Under the pieces are notes generated by a model that did not search any database, was not told the DNA's origin, and saw only the letters and a program-made list of their open reading frames with translations. Source: Isochrysis galbana (Eukaryota > Haptophyta > Isochrysidales > Isochrysidaceae). Taken from it: 64,000 bases of DNA. Positions 19,699 through 29,084 of this stretch are shown piece by piece. The DNA lies in contig CM030932.1 in NCBI GenBank assembly GCA_018136815.1, positions 2,897,019 through 2,961,018 on the forward strand, written 5' to 3'. Each line of letters begins with the position of its first letter. The first letter of the stretch is position 1. The translations under genes were made by a program, and so were the position numbers.

Positions 19699-22600
19699 AT
19701 GCCGAGGAAAGAACGGCTCGCGAAGCAGGCGGCCTTCGCAATGGCGAAGGAGCTCGACTCCGAGATGAGCGAGGAGCAGCGCCAGCGGATGGAGAAGTCT
19801 GGCATGGGCGTTGGCGGAGGGCTCAACAAAGGAGAGGATGCCCTCTTCGGTGAGTAAGCGCGTGCTGCCGCTCACGCTCCGAAGCTTGCATCACTTCACA
19901 ACGCGCATGGGTGTCAGGGACCTCGCTCCCCCGGGCAGCAGTGCTGTGGTGGTGGGCGCCGATACTGCGTCCTAGCGGGGCAGTGTGCAGACGGCACCAC
20001 CACTGCGCTCAACAAAAGGAGAGGGCTGCGCTAGCCCTAGTATGGATTTTGCTTAGATGTGCAATTCTGCACACTATCATGCCCCACGAGCTCTCTGAGT
20101 CACGCCTACTCTCATGAGCGCAGAGAAGAAGCTGACCAAGGAGGAGAAAAAGGCGCAGCTCGAGGCAAAGAAGGCCGAGATTGCTGCAAAGAAGGCCGCA
20201 AAGAAGGCTGCGGAGGCTGAGGCGCGTGGCGAGGCAGTGCCGGACGACGTTCTCGAGGTGCTCGAGGGTGCCAAGGACCCTGAGAAAGGCAAGAAGAAGG
20301 GCAAAAAGGACAAAGGGGGCGCCAAGGAATCTGAGGAGGATACTACCCCCCTCGACTCGGGGACTCACAAGTTGGCAGTGGTGACGGCTGTGCTCGCATC
20401 AAGGAAGGACTCGCGCGATGTCAAGGTGCAACAGATGCACGGGGCGGGGCCAGAAAGCGGGTGACACCAGGGGTAGCGCTGGTCGTGCTGTGTGGGGATG
20501 CGTGGCGACAGCAGCTGCCGGCTGGCCCGCTCGCCAGAGCTTGGTCTGCAACCCACGATCATTGGATCCACAAGGAGACCGTTCACCTAGCGAAGGGCAG
20601 CTACCAATCTTTGTCGAGGTCTCACGTTCCTGTTCCGACCAACCTTGGCGCAGATCAATGCCTTCTCCATCTCGCTCTTTGGCAAGCTTATATTCGAGGA
20701 TCAGACCCTTGAACTTACCTGGGGCCATCGTTACGGACTGATCGCGCAGGTGAGCAGCACTTAAAATCTCATTCCAGAGAAGCACAAGGCTCTGGGCGGC
20801 GTCTTACTCCTTGCCATTGGATCACACAAGACATCATCCTTGTCGCTCTCCATCCCGCCGAACCGCGGCGACGAACGCCTCCTTAGGAGGGCGCAGGCGG
20901 GACGACCCTGGAAGGTTGTGGGTCGTAGACGGCCACATCGCGCGTCTGATGTGGCATGTGCGTTTCATCTTGATGCCTCGCCACGATCCACGCAGAACGG
21001 TGCCGGCAAGTCCACTATGCTCAAGTGCATCGCTGCTCGGATGGTTCCGATCCCGGAGTTCATCGACATCTGGTTTCTGGACCGCGAAGCCGAGCCTACG
21101 GACCGCACCGCTGTAGAGACTGTCATTGACACGGTGAGCACCTGCACCCAGTTGCGCCCATCCCACCTTGAGCCTCGGGTCCCTCGCCTTGAGCTTTCGG
21201 CGTCGGCACACTCAGAATTCTAGCGTGAGGCACGTGCAGAAAAGAAAGCCTCACGAGAAGGGGGCAGCAAGCTCGTCGCCACACCCTCAACCACGCTCGC
21301 TTACCGTTGCCGCGTAGGTGCGCCTCGAGAAGGAGCGCCTCGAGGCCCTCGAGGAGGAGATCATGTCCGAGAACGGACCGGAGGACCCTCGTCTCGATTC
21401 GATTTATGACAAACTCGAGCGAATGGACCCGAGCACCTTTGAGAAGCGGGCGGGTGAGCTGCTTTTCGGCCTGGGCTTCTCGCAGAAAATGATGAACAAG
21501 GCGACAAAGGACATGTCGGGAGGATGGCGCATGCGCGTCGCCCTCGCGCAGGCGCTCTTCGTGCGTCCCATGCTCCTAGTGCTGGACGAGCCGACGAATC
21601 ACCTTGATCTCGGTGCTTGCGTCTGGCTCGAGGACTACTTGGCCAAGTGGGAGTCCATTCTGCTCCTCACGTCACACTCGGGTGCGCAGAGAAGATCCCC
21701 ACTTATACCACCGAGGTGTGGACAAGTGCGGCGACCATCATGGGAGGTCCAAATTTGCGGGATGGGGTCAGCCCACAGCGCCCTATCGGGCATCCCGAAT
21801 TGCCCCACTGCATTTGCTGCTTCAAACCGGTTCCCTGCATCCCCCGGTTGCCTTTCTCAGCCGATTTCCTTAACGGCGTCTGTTCCAAGATCTACCACTT
21901 GACTGTCCGCTCCACCCTTGATCTCTATGGTGGCAACTACGACTCGTACGTGCGCACCCGGCAGGAGAACGAGGTAGGTTGTCGACTAGTCATCTCGCGT
22001 GGCAGCCTCGCTGTCGCGCCTCTTATCCTCACTATCGTGCGCCCTGACCCGCACCTTCTCGACGCCCACCAGGTGAACCAGTTGAAGCGCTACGAGAAGG
22101 AACAGGAGGACATCAAGCACCTGAAGGAGTTCATCTCCTCCTGTGGCACTTACTCCAACCTCGTCAAGCAGGCGCAGTCTAAGCAGAAGATCATCGACAA
22201 AATGGTGGAGGCAGGCCTCACGCTCAAGCCGGTGCCCGACCCGGTCTTTCGCTTCTCGTTCCCGTCGTCCGAGAAGATTCCACCACCAGTGCTCGCCTTC
22301 CAGAATGTCTCATTCGCGTACTCTGGCAAACCTGAGGACTACCTCTACACTAACCTCGAGTTCGGCATCGACTGCGATTCGCGTATCGCTCTTGTGGGTC
22401 CTAATGGAGCGGGAAAATCGACACTGCTCAAGCTCATGCTGCAGGAAATTGAGCCGCAGGAGGGCGAAGTGCGACGCAACCCGCACCTCCGCATTGGGCG
22501 TTATAACCAGCACTCGGAGGATGTACTCGACTTGGAGGCAACTCCACTCGACTTCATGCAGGTGCGTGACTCTTCCTACAGGCACGCGGACATAGTAGGA

Positions 22601-23388
22601 TGCCACAATAGCTCCCCTCGGGGTGAAGTCCGGCGCTTAACCCTTCACGCCACATTTTAATGGCCATCCCACACCTGCAGGCGAGGTTCCCCGATGGCCT
22701 CGTCACCGCCGAGGGCAAGAAAAAGATGGAGGTGCAGGACTGGCGCTCGAAGCTGGGCATCTTCGGCGTCACAGGGGAGGCACAAACCAAGCCCATCAGG
22801 TAAATATCATGTCGCTCCCGAGTGACGGGCGGTATGTTTGTACTGGGATGGCACGTGGGGCACCAATGTTCACCACACCTCTATGCATTTGTGCCATTGC
22901 CCCCTCGTGTTCCTGGGCTCACAACGTGCCCTCACCCATTACTACCACAGTACTCTCTCGCCCGGCTACCGTGCACGGCTCGTATTCTGCCTCATGTCGC
23001 TGCGCAATCCGCACTTGCTCCTCCTCGACGAACCAACCAACCCACTCGACATGGATATGATCGACTCTCTTGCCCTTGCCATCAAGAAGTTCAACGGAGG
23101 CGTCGTTCTGGTTTCGCACGACTTCAAACTCCTTGATCAGGTACTGCGCTGCCGCCTTCCTACATTGGCTTGACCACACGGCCGACACTTCACAAAGCTT
23201 TTGTGTGCCCCATTTCACGTGCACGGGCGCCGTGTGTTGCTCAGGTGGCGGAGACGATATGGGTGTGCGAGCACAAGACGATCACGCCGTGGAAGGGTGA
23301 CATCAAGCAGTACAAGGACCATTTGCGCAAACAAATGGCGGCGGATGCCAAGAAACTTGGGATGGGCGCTGGAGCAGGGGTCCACTAA
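19699..23388 (+). CDS. ABCF2: ABCF ATPase, ARB1/ABCF2-like
   Basis: Ten exons: 19699-19849, 20124-20425, 20654-20749, 20996-21133, 21318-21681, 21861-21973, 22073-22561, 22681-22799, 22951-23140, 23245-23388. All introns are GT-AG and all phases join, giving 701 residues, close to the usual length of this family. It is a soluble twin-ATPase ABC protein without membrane spans; ARB1/ABCF2 proteins act in ribosome biogenesis and translation control. A Lys-rich charged N-terminus (about 51-150) precedes NBD1 (Walker A AQNGAGKST near 182-190, signature MSGGWRM 295-301, Walker B LDEPTNHLD near 318-326, then SHSADFLNGVC) and NBD2 (GPNGAGKST 497-505, LSPGY 593-597, LDEPTNPLD 616-624, VSHDF). The SHSADFLNGVC and YTGNYD-like blocks place it with ABCF2 and not GCN20. 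Odd points are Ala for the first Gly of the NBD1 P-loop, a variant LSPGY signature, and Pro for His in the NBD2 D-loop region. Confidence 0.93.
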
Positions 23389-24149
23389 TTTCGCAGTTGG
23401 CCTGGAGATTCGACTCATCGTCCGCGCTATTGCCAACCTCCAGGCTTCATCTCAGCGAGGTTAGCACACGCGTTCGTGGTCGCTGGTTTTGCGCGATGCC
23501 ACCGTAAAGCATTGGGCGAGCAGCGGCAGAATCTAGCCCAAGGGTGAGACTCAGAGCTTCTTTTCTCTTTGTTACGAAGTTCGGGCGCAAGGTCGTCCGC
23601 GCACACTATTTGAAATACGAAGGTCGTCCGCGCACACTATTTTAAATACGCCACCCAAGGCGAGGAAGTGCAACGAGATTGAACACCACCGCTTCTATCA
23701 GGAAGAAGTATGTTTGTGACACCTTGGTGCATGCGTGGTGTGCGCACCACAAAATCATCGTGTTCTCTCGTGTCGACGTGAAAGTCGTTGAACTGAACAC
23801 TGAGCGTTGCTACCTTTGCCAATGCCTCTTGTTGTGCCATCAATGTTTTTAGCGGTGTGACATGGTGTATGCGCGCCTTCCTCCCTACTTGCAGCGTTTC
23901 TCCTACCCGTGTCTGTTGCGTGTTTGTGCGTGTCGTGGCGTAATGCGGGCGAGCTTGTGAACTAGGTCCAACACCTGAGGTTCAACGCCAACGGGGTGTT
24001 CACAGTTCACGGACGGTTAACATCAACGCACTTGGTACTTGTATTTGGCAACTATCGTTAAACCGATAGGTGCATGGAGCGCGCGCCGCGCGCCGCTCTT
24101 CTCTCTCGCCGTCCAGCAGGCCGCCAGCGCGGGCAATATCCCATGGAAA
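23389..24149. other. Intergenic; short direct repeat
   Basis: No gene is seen. A 33-bp tandem duplication (AGGTCGTCCGCGCACACTAT core) lies at about 23588-23652. The rest is the 3' flank of the ABCF gene. Confidence 0.6.
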
Positions 24150-24810
24150 CAATCTATCTGAGCATTAGTACCACTACTCTCACTAGCCCGGTACTAACAC
24201 GACAGCCCTCAGCGCACCTGCCCGTACACCTTGCGCGTGCTGTTGTCACAGATACATACTACTATGTACTATGCACCCCTCCACATCTCCCCCCTCGCAT
24301 GCCCCCGGCTCCCATTCTAACTCCCCACAAGTTAAAATGGGGGAAAACCCATTGAGGCGGACCGGTTGACGCCGGCCGACTCTCCGGGAAAAAGCACCGG
24401 GGGGGGGGGAGGAGGAACCTCTCGTCAAAAAAGAAGAACGGCCCTTACAGCTCTCGCCGCGAGCTGTCCTCGAGAAATAAAAGACTGCGCCTCGAGATAC
24501 CTGCCACAGTGGTTCCCGTAGGCGTCTTGAGTCTCTCCCTCCTCATCTTCCTCCTGTCGCCAGCCGCCCCCCTCCGCCCATTTGCTAACGCAAATGGGTC
24601 TCGTTTCTCACCACACTCCATCGGGGGGGTTGCAAATCCCCCCCTCTCCCTCGTTCCATTCTCTTCCGCCCCGGTCCCTGCGGCGCGTCGCCATGCGGCG
24701 CGCCATGGCCTGCTCTCAGAGGTCCTTCAGGGGCGCCCAGAGGACCAGCAGGGGCAGCTCAGGGGGCAGTGGAGGCTGGGGCTCAGCCCCTGGCCCCACC
24801 CCAGGGTACA
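24150..24810 (+). repeat. Dispersed repeat A, copy 1
   Basis: Non-coding element shared with 28475-28745, 49041-49973, 62310-62660 and, in part, 38590-38900, 43101-43930, 44280-44800 and 52745-52830. It opens with AGTACCACTACTC and GCCCGGTACTA, passes a G/C-rich middle with poly-G, and ends in a core reading GGAGGCTGGGGCTCAGCC. No transposase is seen, so it is probably a non-autonomous mobile repeat. Confidence 0.75.
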
Positions 24811-24973
24811 GCGGTTCCTTTCGCTCATCCAGAAAGCACCCCCCCACCCTTGTCCAATCTTCAACCAACTTCAATTCATCGTCGCAGCAGTCGAATGCCA
24901 GCCAGATGTGCGCTTCCACTCAAGTAGCCTCCCGCTGCTCATGGAAGCTATTCTGATGGTCATGCTTTCCAAT

Positions 24974-25396
24974 CTACTCGGCAACTGCCCCCCATCGTCT
25001 CGCTTGCGCCCCATGTGGCATTGGACTGGGCAATCTTCGAAAGTGAACATTTTGAGCGTCGGCCTTCTTGAACAGGAGAGCATTGCAAGCCTCTTCCGAC
25101 AGCTGGGCGTAGACCTCGTCGAAGGGTGAGGGACTGAAGTGCGCGGCGCGCGCAAAGGTAACATAGAGACGTACTTCTCGTTCGCCTTTCGCAAGCAAGC
25201 TGGACGTGTGCACACCAGCCCGCTCCTTCTTTTCTACGGGGGGGAAGTCGATGCGCATATACCGACCGTGATGAACTAGCGTGCATGCAAATGCTGCTCG
25301 CTGGGTACCAAGGATTGTGTCACGGAAATAGACCACAGTGTCTGTGCTCAGGTGTCTGGAGAAAGGGACGTCTGTAGTGTGAAAGGTGTCGTTCCG
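24974..25396 (-). pseudogene. Unrecognised minus-strand coding remnant
   Basis: A 141-codon minus-strand stretch is open with convincing amino-acid composition (for example DTVVYFRDTILGTQRAAF and HHGRYMRIDFPPVE) and continues in another frame toward about 24870, suggesting a frameshift or an intron. No start codon, domain or family is recognised. It sits directly beside repeat A and may be a fragment of a transposon or a dead gene. Confidence 0.3.
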
Positions 25397-25499
25397 TCAA
25401 TAGTGGGACATCAGTCGAATTGAGCGATCAAATGTCCACAGTTGTATTGTAGTTGTTTAACATTAGATCTTGTTAAAATTATAAGAGAGAGAGGTCGTC

Positions 25500-25840
25500 A
25501 AAGCTTCTTCGCTAATCACATCGGTGCACGCCGTGCATGGGCACGGCGCGATGTGCATCGGTCCCCCCGCGGATACGCCGTGCGCGCGCATGTCAACCCG
25601 TTCCGTGTGTGTAGCCCCTGCGGCCCACAACTACGTAAACTGGCCATATAAGAGATGTTTCGTTACACAGCGCCTGTGATGACTTGCAATCACATGTGCA
25701 CGCCGTGCGTGGGCACGGCGCGATGTGCACCGGCGCACCCCCGCGGGGGCGCCGTGCGTGCGCATAGCAACTTCCAGGAAGGTGCACGCCGTGCGTTCAC
25801 TCTTTTCGCGGGGGAACTCTGGGCGCGGAGGACGGGCGGA
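25500..25840 (-). repeat. Repeat B-related units
   Basis: Reverse-complement, diverged copies of the CACGGCGTGCAC-rich unit that occurs twice inside repeat B at 27765-28474 and 57190-57886. Shared features are a TGATTGCAAGCAATCACA-like inverted repeat, CGAAACATCTC and GTGCGCATAGCAACTTCCAG. Non-coding. Confidence 0.65.
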
Positions 25841-25909
25841 ACAAAGTGTGATTGCCACTCATCATGCAGCATAACAACTTTTTCTGCACGCCGTTCCTTC
25901 TTGGCGAAA

Positions 25910-26090
25910 AGTGCGGAAGGACCTGCCCTTCCTCCTGCCCCCTTCCTCCTGCCCCCCTCCTGCCCCCTTCCTCCTGCCCTTCCTCCTGCCCCCTTCCTCC
26001 TGCCCTTCCTCCTGCCCTTCCTCCTGCCCTGCCCTTCCTGCTCTTCCTCCTGCCCTGCCCTTCCTGCCCTTCCCCGTGGCCCTTCCTCAC
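25910..26090 (+). repeat. CCCTTCCTCCTG tandem repeat
   Basis: Imperfect pyrimidine minisatellite built from CCTTCCTCCTGCC units. Pro/Ser/Cys-rich frames across it reflect composition, not a gene. The rest of 25840-26430 shows no supported gene. Confidence 0.85.
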
Positions 26091-26431
26091 CTATTGCTCG
26101 TCCATCGAAATGCTCATGCACACACCGGTCACCACGAGCGCTGCATCGCCAGGCGCTCACTCCAACCAGTTTCAACTCGAAGAGCGCTCCCATACTTCCA
26201 CCAAGCGCAAATGCACGTGTGGCATCGAGCGCATGGGTTATCCAACCCGACCTCCTCGACATCGGTCATGGGCCACGCTGATTGAGCGCAAAATGCCCCC
26301 CAAACCTCGTCTGTCCGAAGCTCCCTTTTGCGTCAACACTCATACATCCTCATCGATTTTGTGAGCCTGCCTTCCCAAGTGGTACCCTCTGAAATCTGAG
26401 TGGATGCCTGCCCCATGCCAAAACAGTTTCG

Positions 26432-27151
26432 TTACACGTCATTAGCGACAATCGCTCGGATTAGAATTTGATGTACTTCAGAGTATCGCTGGTCTCTTAT
26501 GCGCGTGATGATTGAACGCAATGGAGTTTGTAGATTGTTAGCCACGTTATTGACGTTCGCTCCTTGATCGATGAGAAACGCGACACATTGCGCGTGACCA
26601 CCCATCGCCGCAAGATGAAGAGGAGAATAACCGAGGCGATTTCGAAGATTAATAATTTCTGTATTGACAAGAAGTTCGACACACGCAAGGTGTCCTTTCT
26701 CCGCTGCCATATGCAATGGAGTGTTTTGATATACATACCCTTTAATGTTGACATCAGCTCCGCGTTCTATGAGAAAACTTACGCAGTCCGCATGGCCTTT
26801 CTGCGCCGCAATGTGAAGAGGAGTCTCGCCCCATTTGTTTTGTGCGTTAACATCTGACACATCTGTCAGCGTGGCTACAAGTTGGATGTCACCATTCCTT
26901 GCTGCATGGTGCAGCGGCGTGTGTTGTGTACAATCTACAACAGTAGCAGTTGCTCCATGAGTTAACAAGCAGGCGGTCGGGGCGGGGCCATTCCATCCAC
27001 ACACTCGCGCCACTTCCGACACACTCCGCGTGCCCCATCCACGTGGTGTAGAATATGCGCGAGCAGATCGGGAATATCCCAGACCATGTCCCGGGCACAC
27101 TCTCCGCTCATGGTCGCGTGTCGGGTCACGCGCAAAACACCGAGTCCGCAC
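26432..27151 (-). CDS. Ankyrin-repeat protein
   Basis: A 239-residue frame with four clear ankyrin repeats at about 73-104, 105-137, 138-170 and 171-203, plus a degenerate fifth. Each has the TPLHxAA turn and a GADVN-type end. Ankyrin repeats bind partner proteins; no catalytic domain is present, so the role is unknown. Residues 1-60 are Arg-rich with no repeat pattern, and the true start may be downstream of or spliced to another exon. By eye the repeat part is clearly richer in A/T than neighbouring genes, which suggests either recent transfer (ankyrin genes are common in giant viruses and intracellular bacteria) or a different chromosomal history. It is not linked to any neighbour. Confidence 0.75.
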   Translation of the reverse strand: MRTRCFARDPTRDHERRVCPGHGLGYSRSARAYSTPRGWGTRSVSEVARVCGWNGPAPTACLLTHGATATVVDCTQHTPLHHAARNGDIQLVATLTDVSDVNAQNKWGETPLHIAAQKGHADCVSFLIERGADVNIKGYVYQNTPLHMAAEKGHLACVELLVNTEIINLRNRLGYSPLHLAAMGGHAQCVAFLIDQGANVNNVANNLQTPLRSIITRIRDQRYSEVHQILIRAIVANDV

Positions 27152-27211
27152 TACGCGGCAAACTGAGGCAATCCTCGATGTGCGGTGTTTTTCTCATGCA
27201 AACTGTAGAGA

Positions 27212-27445
27212 GTGGAAACAATGTCCAGACGTCCTGTCCTCTCGGAGTGTCAGCGCCGGATCGCCGCGTTCGACGAGGAGGAGCGACTGCGCACTCATGA
27301 TCTGTGGTCGCACGAGCTGGACGTGCGCAACGGCGAAGACTTCGCGCGTCACGCCGCGCTGATCAAGGACATCGTGGTCGCGGTGGGGCTGATGGTGGTC
27401 GGGTTCATCCCCGGCGTGGGGCCTGCAGCTCGAGTCGAGTTGTGA
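27212..27445 (+). CDS. Possible exon with hydrophobic segment
   Basis: A 77-codon frame starting at ATG 27212 or 27221. It is rich in charged residues at first and ends in a Gly-rich hydrophobic stretch (DIVVAVGLMVVGFIPGVG). A GTGAGT just at its end (27442) could be a splice donor leading into the GAGCGAGG repeat. No family is recognised and no partner exon was found before repeat B begins. It may be a truncated gene end. Confidence 0.3.
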   Translation: METMSRRPVLSECQRRIAAFDEEERLRTHDLWSHELDVRNGEDFARHAALIKDIVVAVGLMVVGFIPGVGPAARVEL

Positions 27446-27460
27446 GTCAGATGAGGAGCG

Positions 27461-27547
27461 CGAGGGAGCGAGGGAGCGAGGGAGCGAGGGAGCGAGGGAG
27501 CGAGGGAGCGAGGGAGCGAGGGAGCGAGGGAGCGAGGGAGCGAGGGG
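27461..27547 (+). repeat. GAGCGAGG 8-bp minisatellite
   Basis: About ten perfect tandem copies of GAGGGAGC. The stretch from here to 27764 has no supported gene. Confidence 0.9.
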
Positions 27548-27764
27548 CGAGGGCCGTCGAGTGGTGTTGCGCAACCTCTCGTTCGGCCAGAGGGGTTGTG
27601 TCGTCCGAGGTGGCGGGGGCGTCGTGCGCGCGCGGCGTGCGTGTCGGCGTCGTGCGCGCCCGCGAGCAGCGCTTGCGCTCGGCGTCCAGTCGACAGGTGG
27701 CGGTGTCGAGCGAGTCGAACGAAACCAGCGAGCAGGAGCACGAGACGAGAGGACGGAGGACCGT

Positions 27765-28474
27765 ACCGATGCGCGCCGAGTCGCCACCATCGTGAGGAAG
27801 ACGAGGGCGAGGAGAGAGCTGGAGGGTGAGCGAGGAGGGAGGAGGGAGGCAGGCAGTAGGAGCCGTCTCTCTCTGGTAGGTCGATGAGAGGGGGGAGGAG
27901 GGGACCCGGGGGAGGGGGCCCCGGGGGAGCGGAGAGACCCCAAGACCTCGATTGTTTACGTTAGTGTTTTCGCAATATACGGTAATATTTTCCCCGGTCC
28001 CAGGGGTGCCCCCGCGGTTCCCGACCGCCTCTGCGTCCAGAGTCCCCCCGCGGAAAGAGTGAACGCACGGCGTGCACCTTCCTGGAAGTTGCTATGCGCA
28101 CGCACGGCGCCCCGCGGGGGGGGAAGTCGATGTGCATACGCACGGCGTGCACAATGATTGCAAGCAATCACACGTGCTGCGCAAACGAAACATCTCGTAT
28201 ATGGCTACTTTACGTTAATGTGGGCCTTAGGGAAAAAAGTTTCTATGCGCACGCACGGCGCGCCCTCGCGAGGGGGAAGTCGATGCGCATACGCACGGCG
28301 TGCTCAATGATTGCAAGCAATCACATGTGCTGCGTAAACGAAACATCTCGTATACGGCGACTTTATTTTAAAAAAAGTTTCTATACACAGCCTTGTTTTG
28401 TACCAATATTGTTCATAACTAAAAAGAAAACAGATTGTGGTCCTCTTTTGACGGAACGCGACTTCCCCCCCGCC
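27765..28474 (+). repeat. Dispersed repeat B, copy 1
   Basis: About 710 bp almost identical to 57190-57886 in the same orientation. It begins ACCGATGCGCGCCGAG and ends CTCTTTTGACGGAACGCGAC. Inside are two roughly 150-bp tandem units with GCACGGCG inverted motifs and CGAAACATCTCGTATA. There is no transposase frame. The right end also occurs alone, inverted, at about 53113-53145, which marks it as a true element terminus. Confidence 0.85.
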
Positions 28475-28745
28475 CCCGGTGCTTTTTCCTGGTGAGTCGC
28501 CCGACGTAGGTCGGTTCGCCTCACTGGGTTTTCACCCATTGTAATTTGTGGGGAGTTATAAGGGGAGCCGGGGGGTTGCGAGTTGCGAGGGGGGAGATTC
28601 GAAGGGGTGCATATGTGTATGTGTCCGTGTCTGTGTCTGTGTCTGTGAGTCAACACATACGTCAAGGCGTACGGGCAGGTGCGCTGAGGGGTGTCATGGT
28701 AGTACCGGGCTAGTGGCAGTAGTGGTACTAACGATCAGGTGTTTA
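28475..28745 (-). repeat. Dispersed repeat A, partial inverted copy
   Basis: Inverted outer part of repeat A, abutting repeat B without a spacer. It contains the GGTGCGCTGAGGGGTGTC and AGTACCGGGCTAGT motifs, and a GTCTGTGTCTGTG microsatellite near 28620. Confidence 0.75.
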
Positions 28746-29084
28746 ATAAATAGTCACACATGTCTTCATTACTAGATTTTCTAGTCATTAAAAGTTCAGT
28801 TTAAGTCAGAGGGTGTTCAACTATTATTTATTAATAGTACTCTACTCTAGTAGCTAGTAGACAGCTATTCCTACACGATTCACAACTCGTGCTCTGCGCC
28901 GCCGCCGCCGCCGTCCTCCCTCCCTCCGCCGCCACCTCCTCCCTCCTCTCCCTCCCTCTCTTTGAGGTAGGAGGGCCAGAGCTGGAAAGGAGAGTGGCGC
29001 GAGATTTCAACATCTTCCTCGTCAGCCTCTCCCTCGTCTCTCTTTCCTTCTATCCCTCTCGCTCCTCTCTGTCTTTGCTTCTGT
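28746..29084. other. Upstream region of sulfotransferase gene
   Basis: AT-rich to 28880, then CT-rich with GCC and CCTC runs up to the start codon. The CT-rich part is the likely promoter and 5' leader. No gene is seen. Confidence 0.5.

Noticed and set aside
18644..19829. Long Pro/Ser-rich minus-strand frames and Gly/Arg-rich plus-strand frames
   Set aside because: They lie on the G/A-rich low-complexity tract and overlap the first exon of the ABCF gene in the wrong frame.
23577..23652. CRISPR-like array
   Set aside because: Only two adjacent copies of one 33-bp unit, no spacers, and the genome is eukaryotic.
25690..26262. Gly/Arg/Gln-rich minus-strand frame
   Set aside because: Mostly the CCTTCCTCCTG tandem repeat read backwards.
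27194..27943. 249-codon minus-strand frame rich in Arg/Ser/Pro
   Set aside because: Crosses a minisatellite and the start of repeat B; no domain, composition only.
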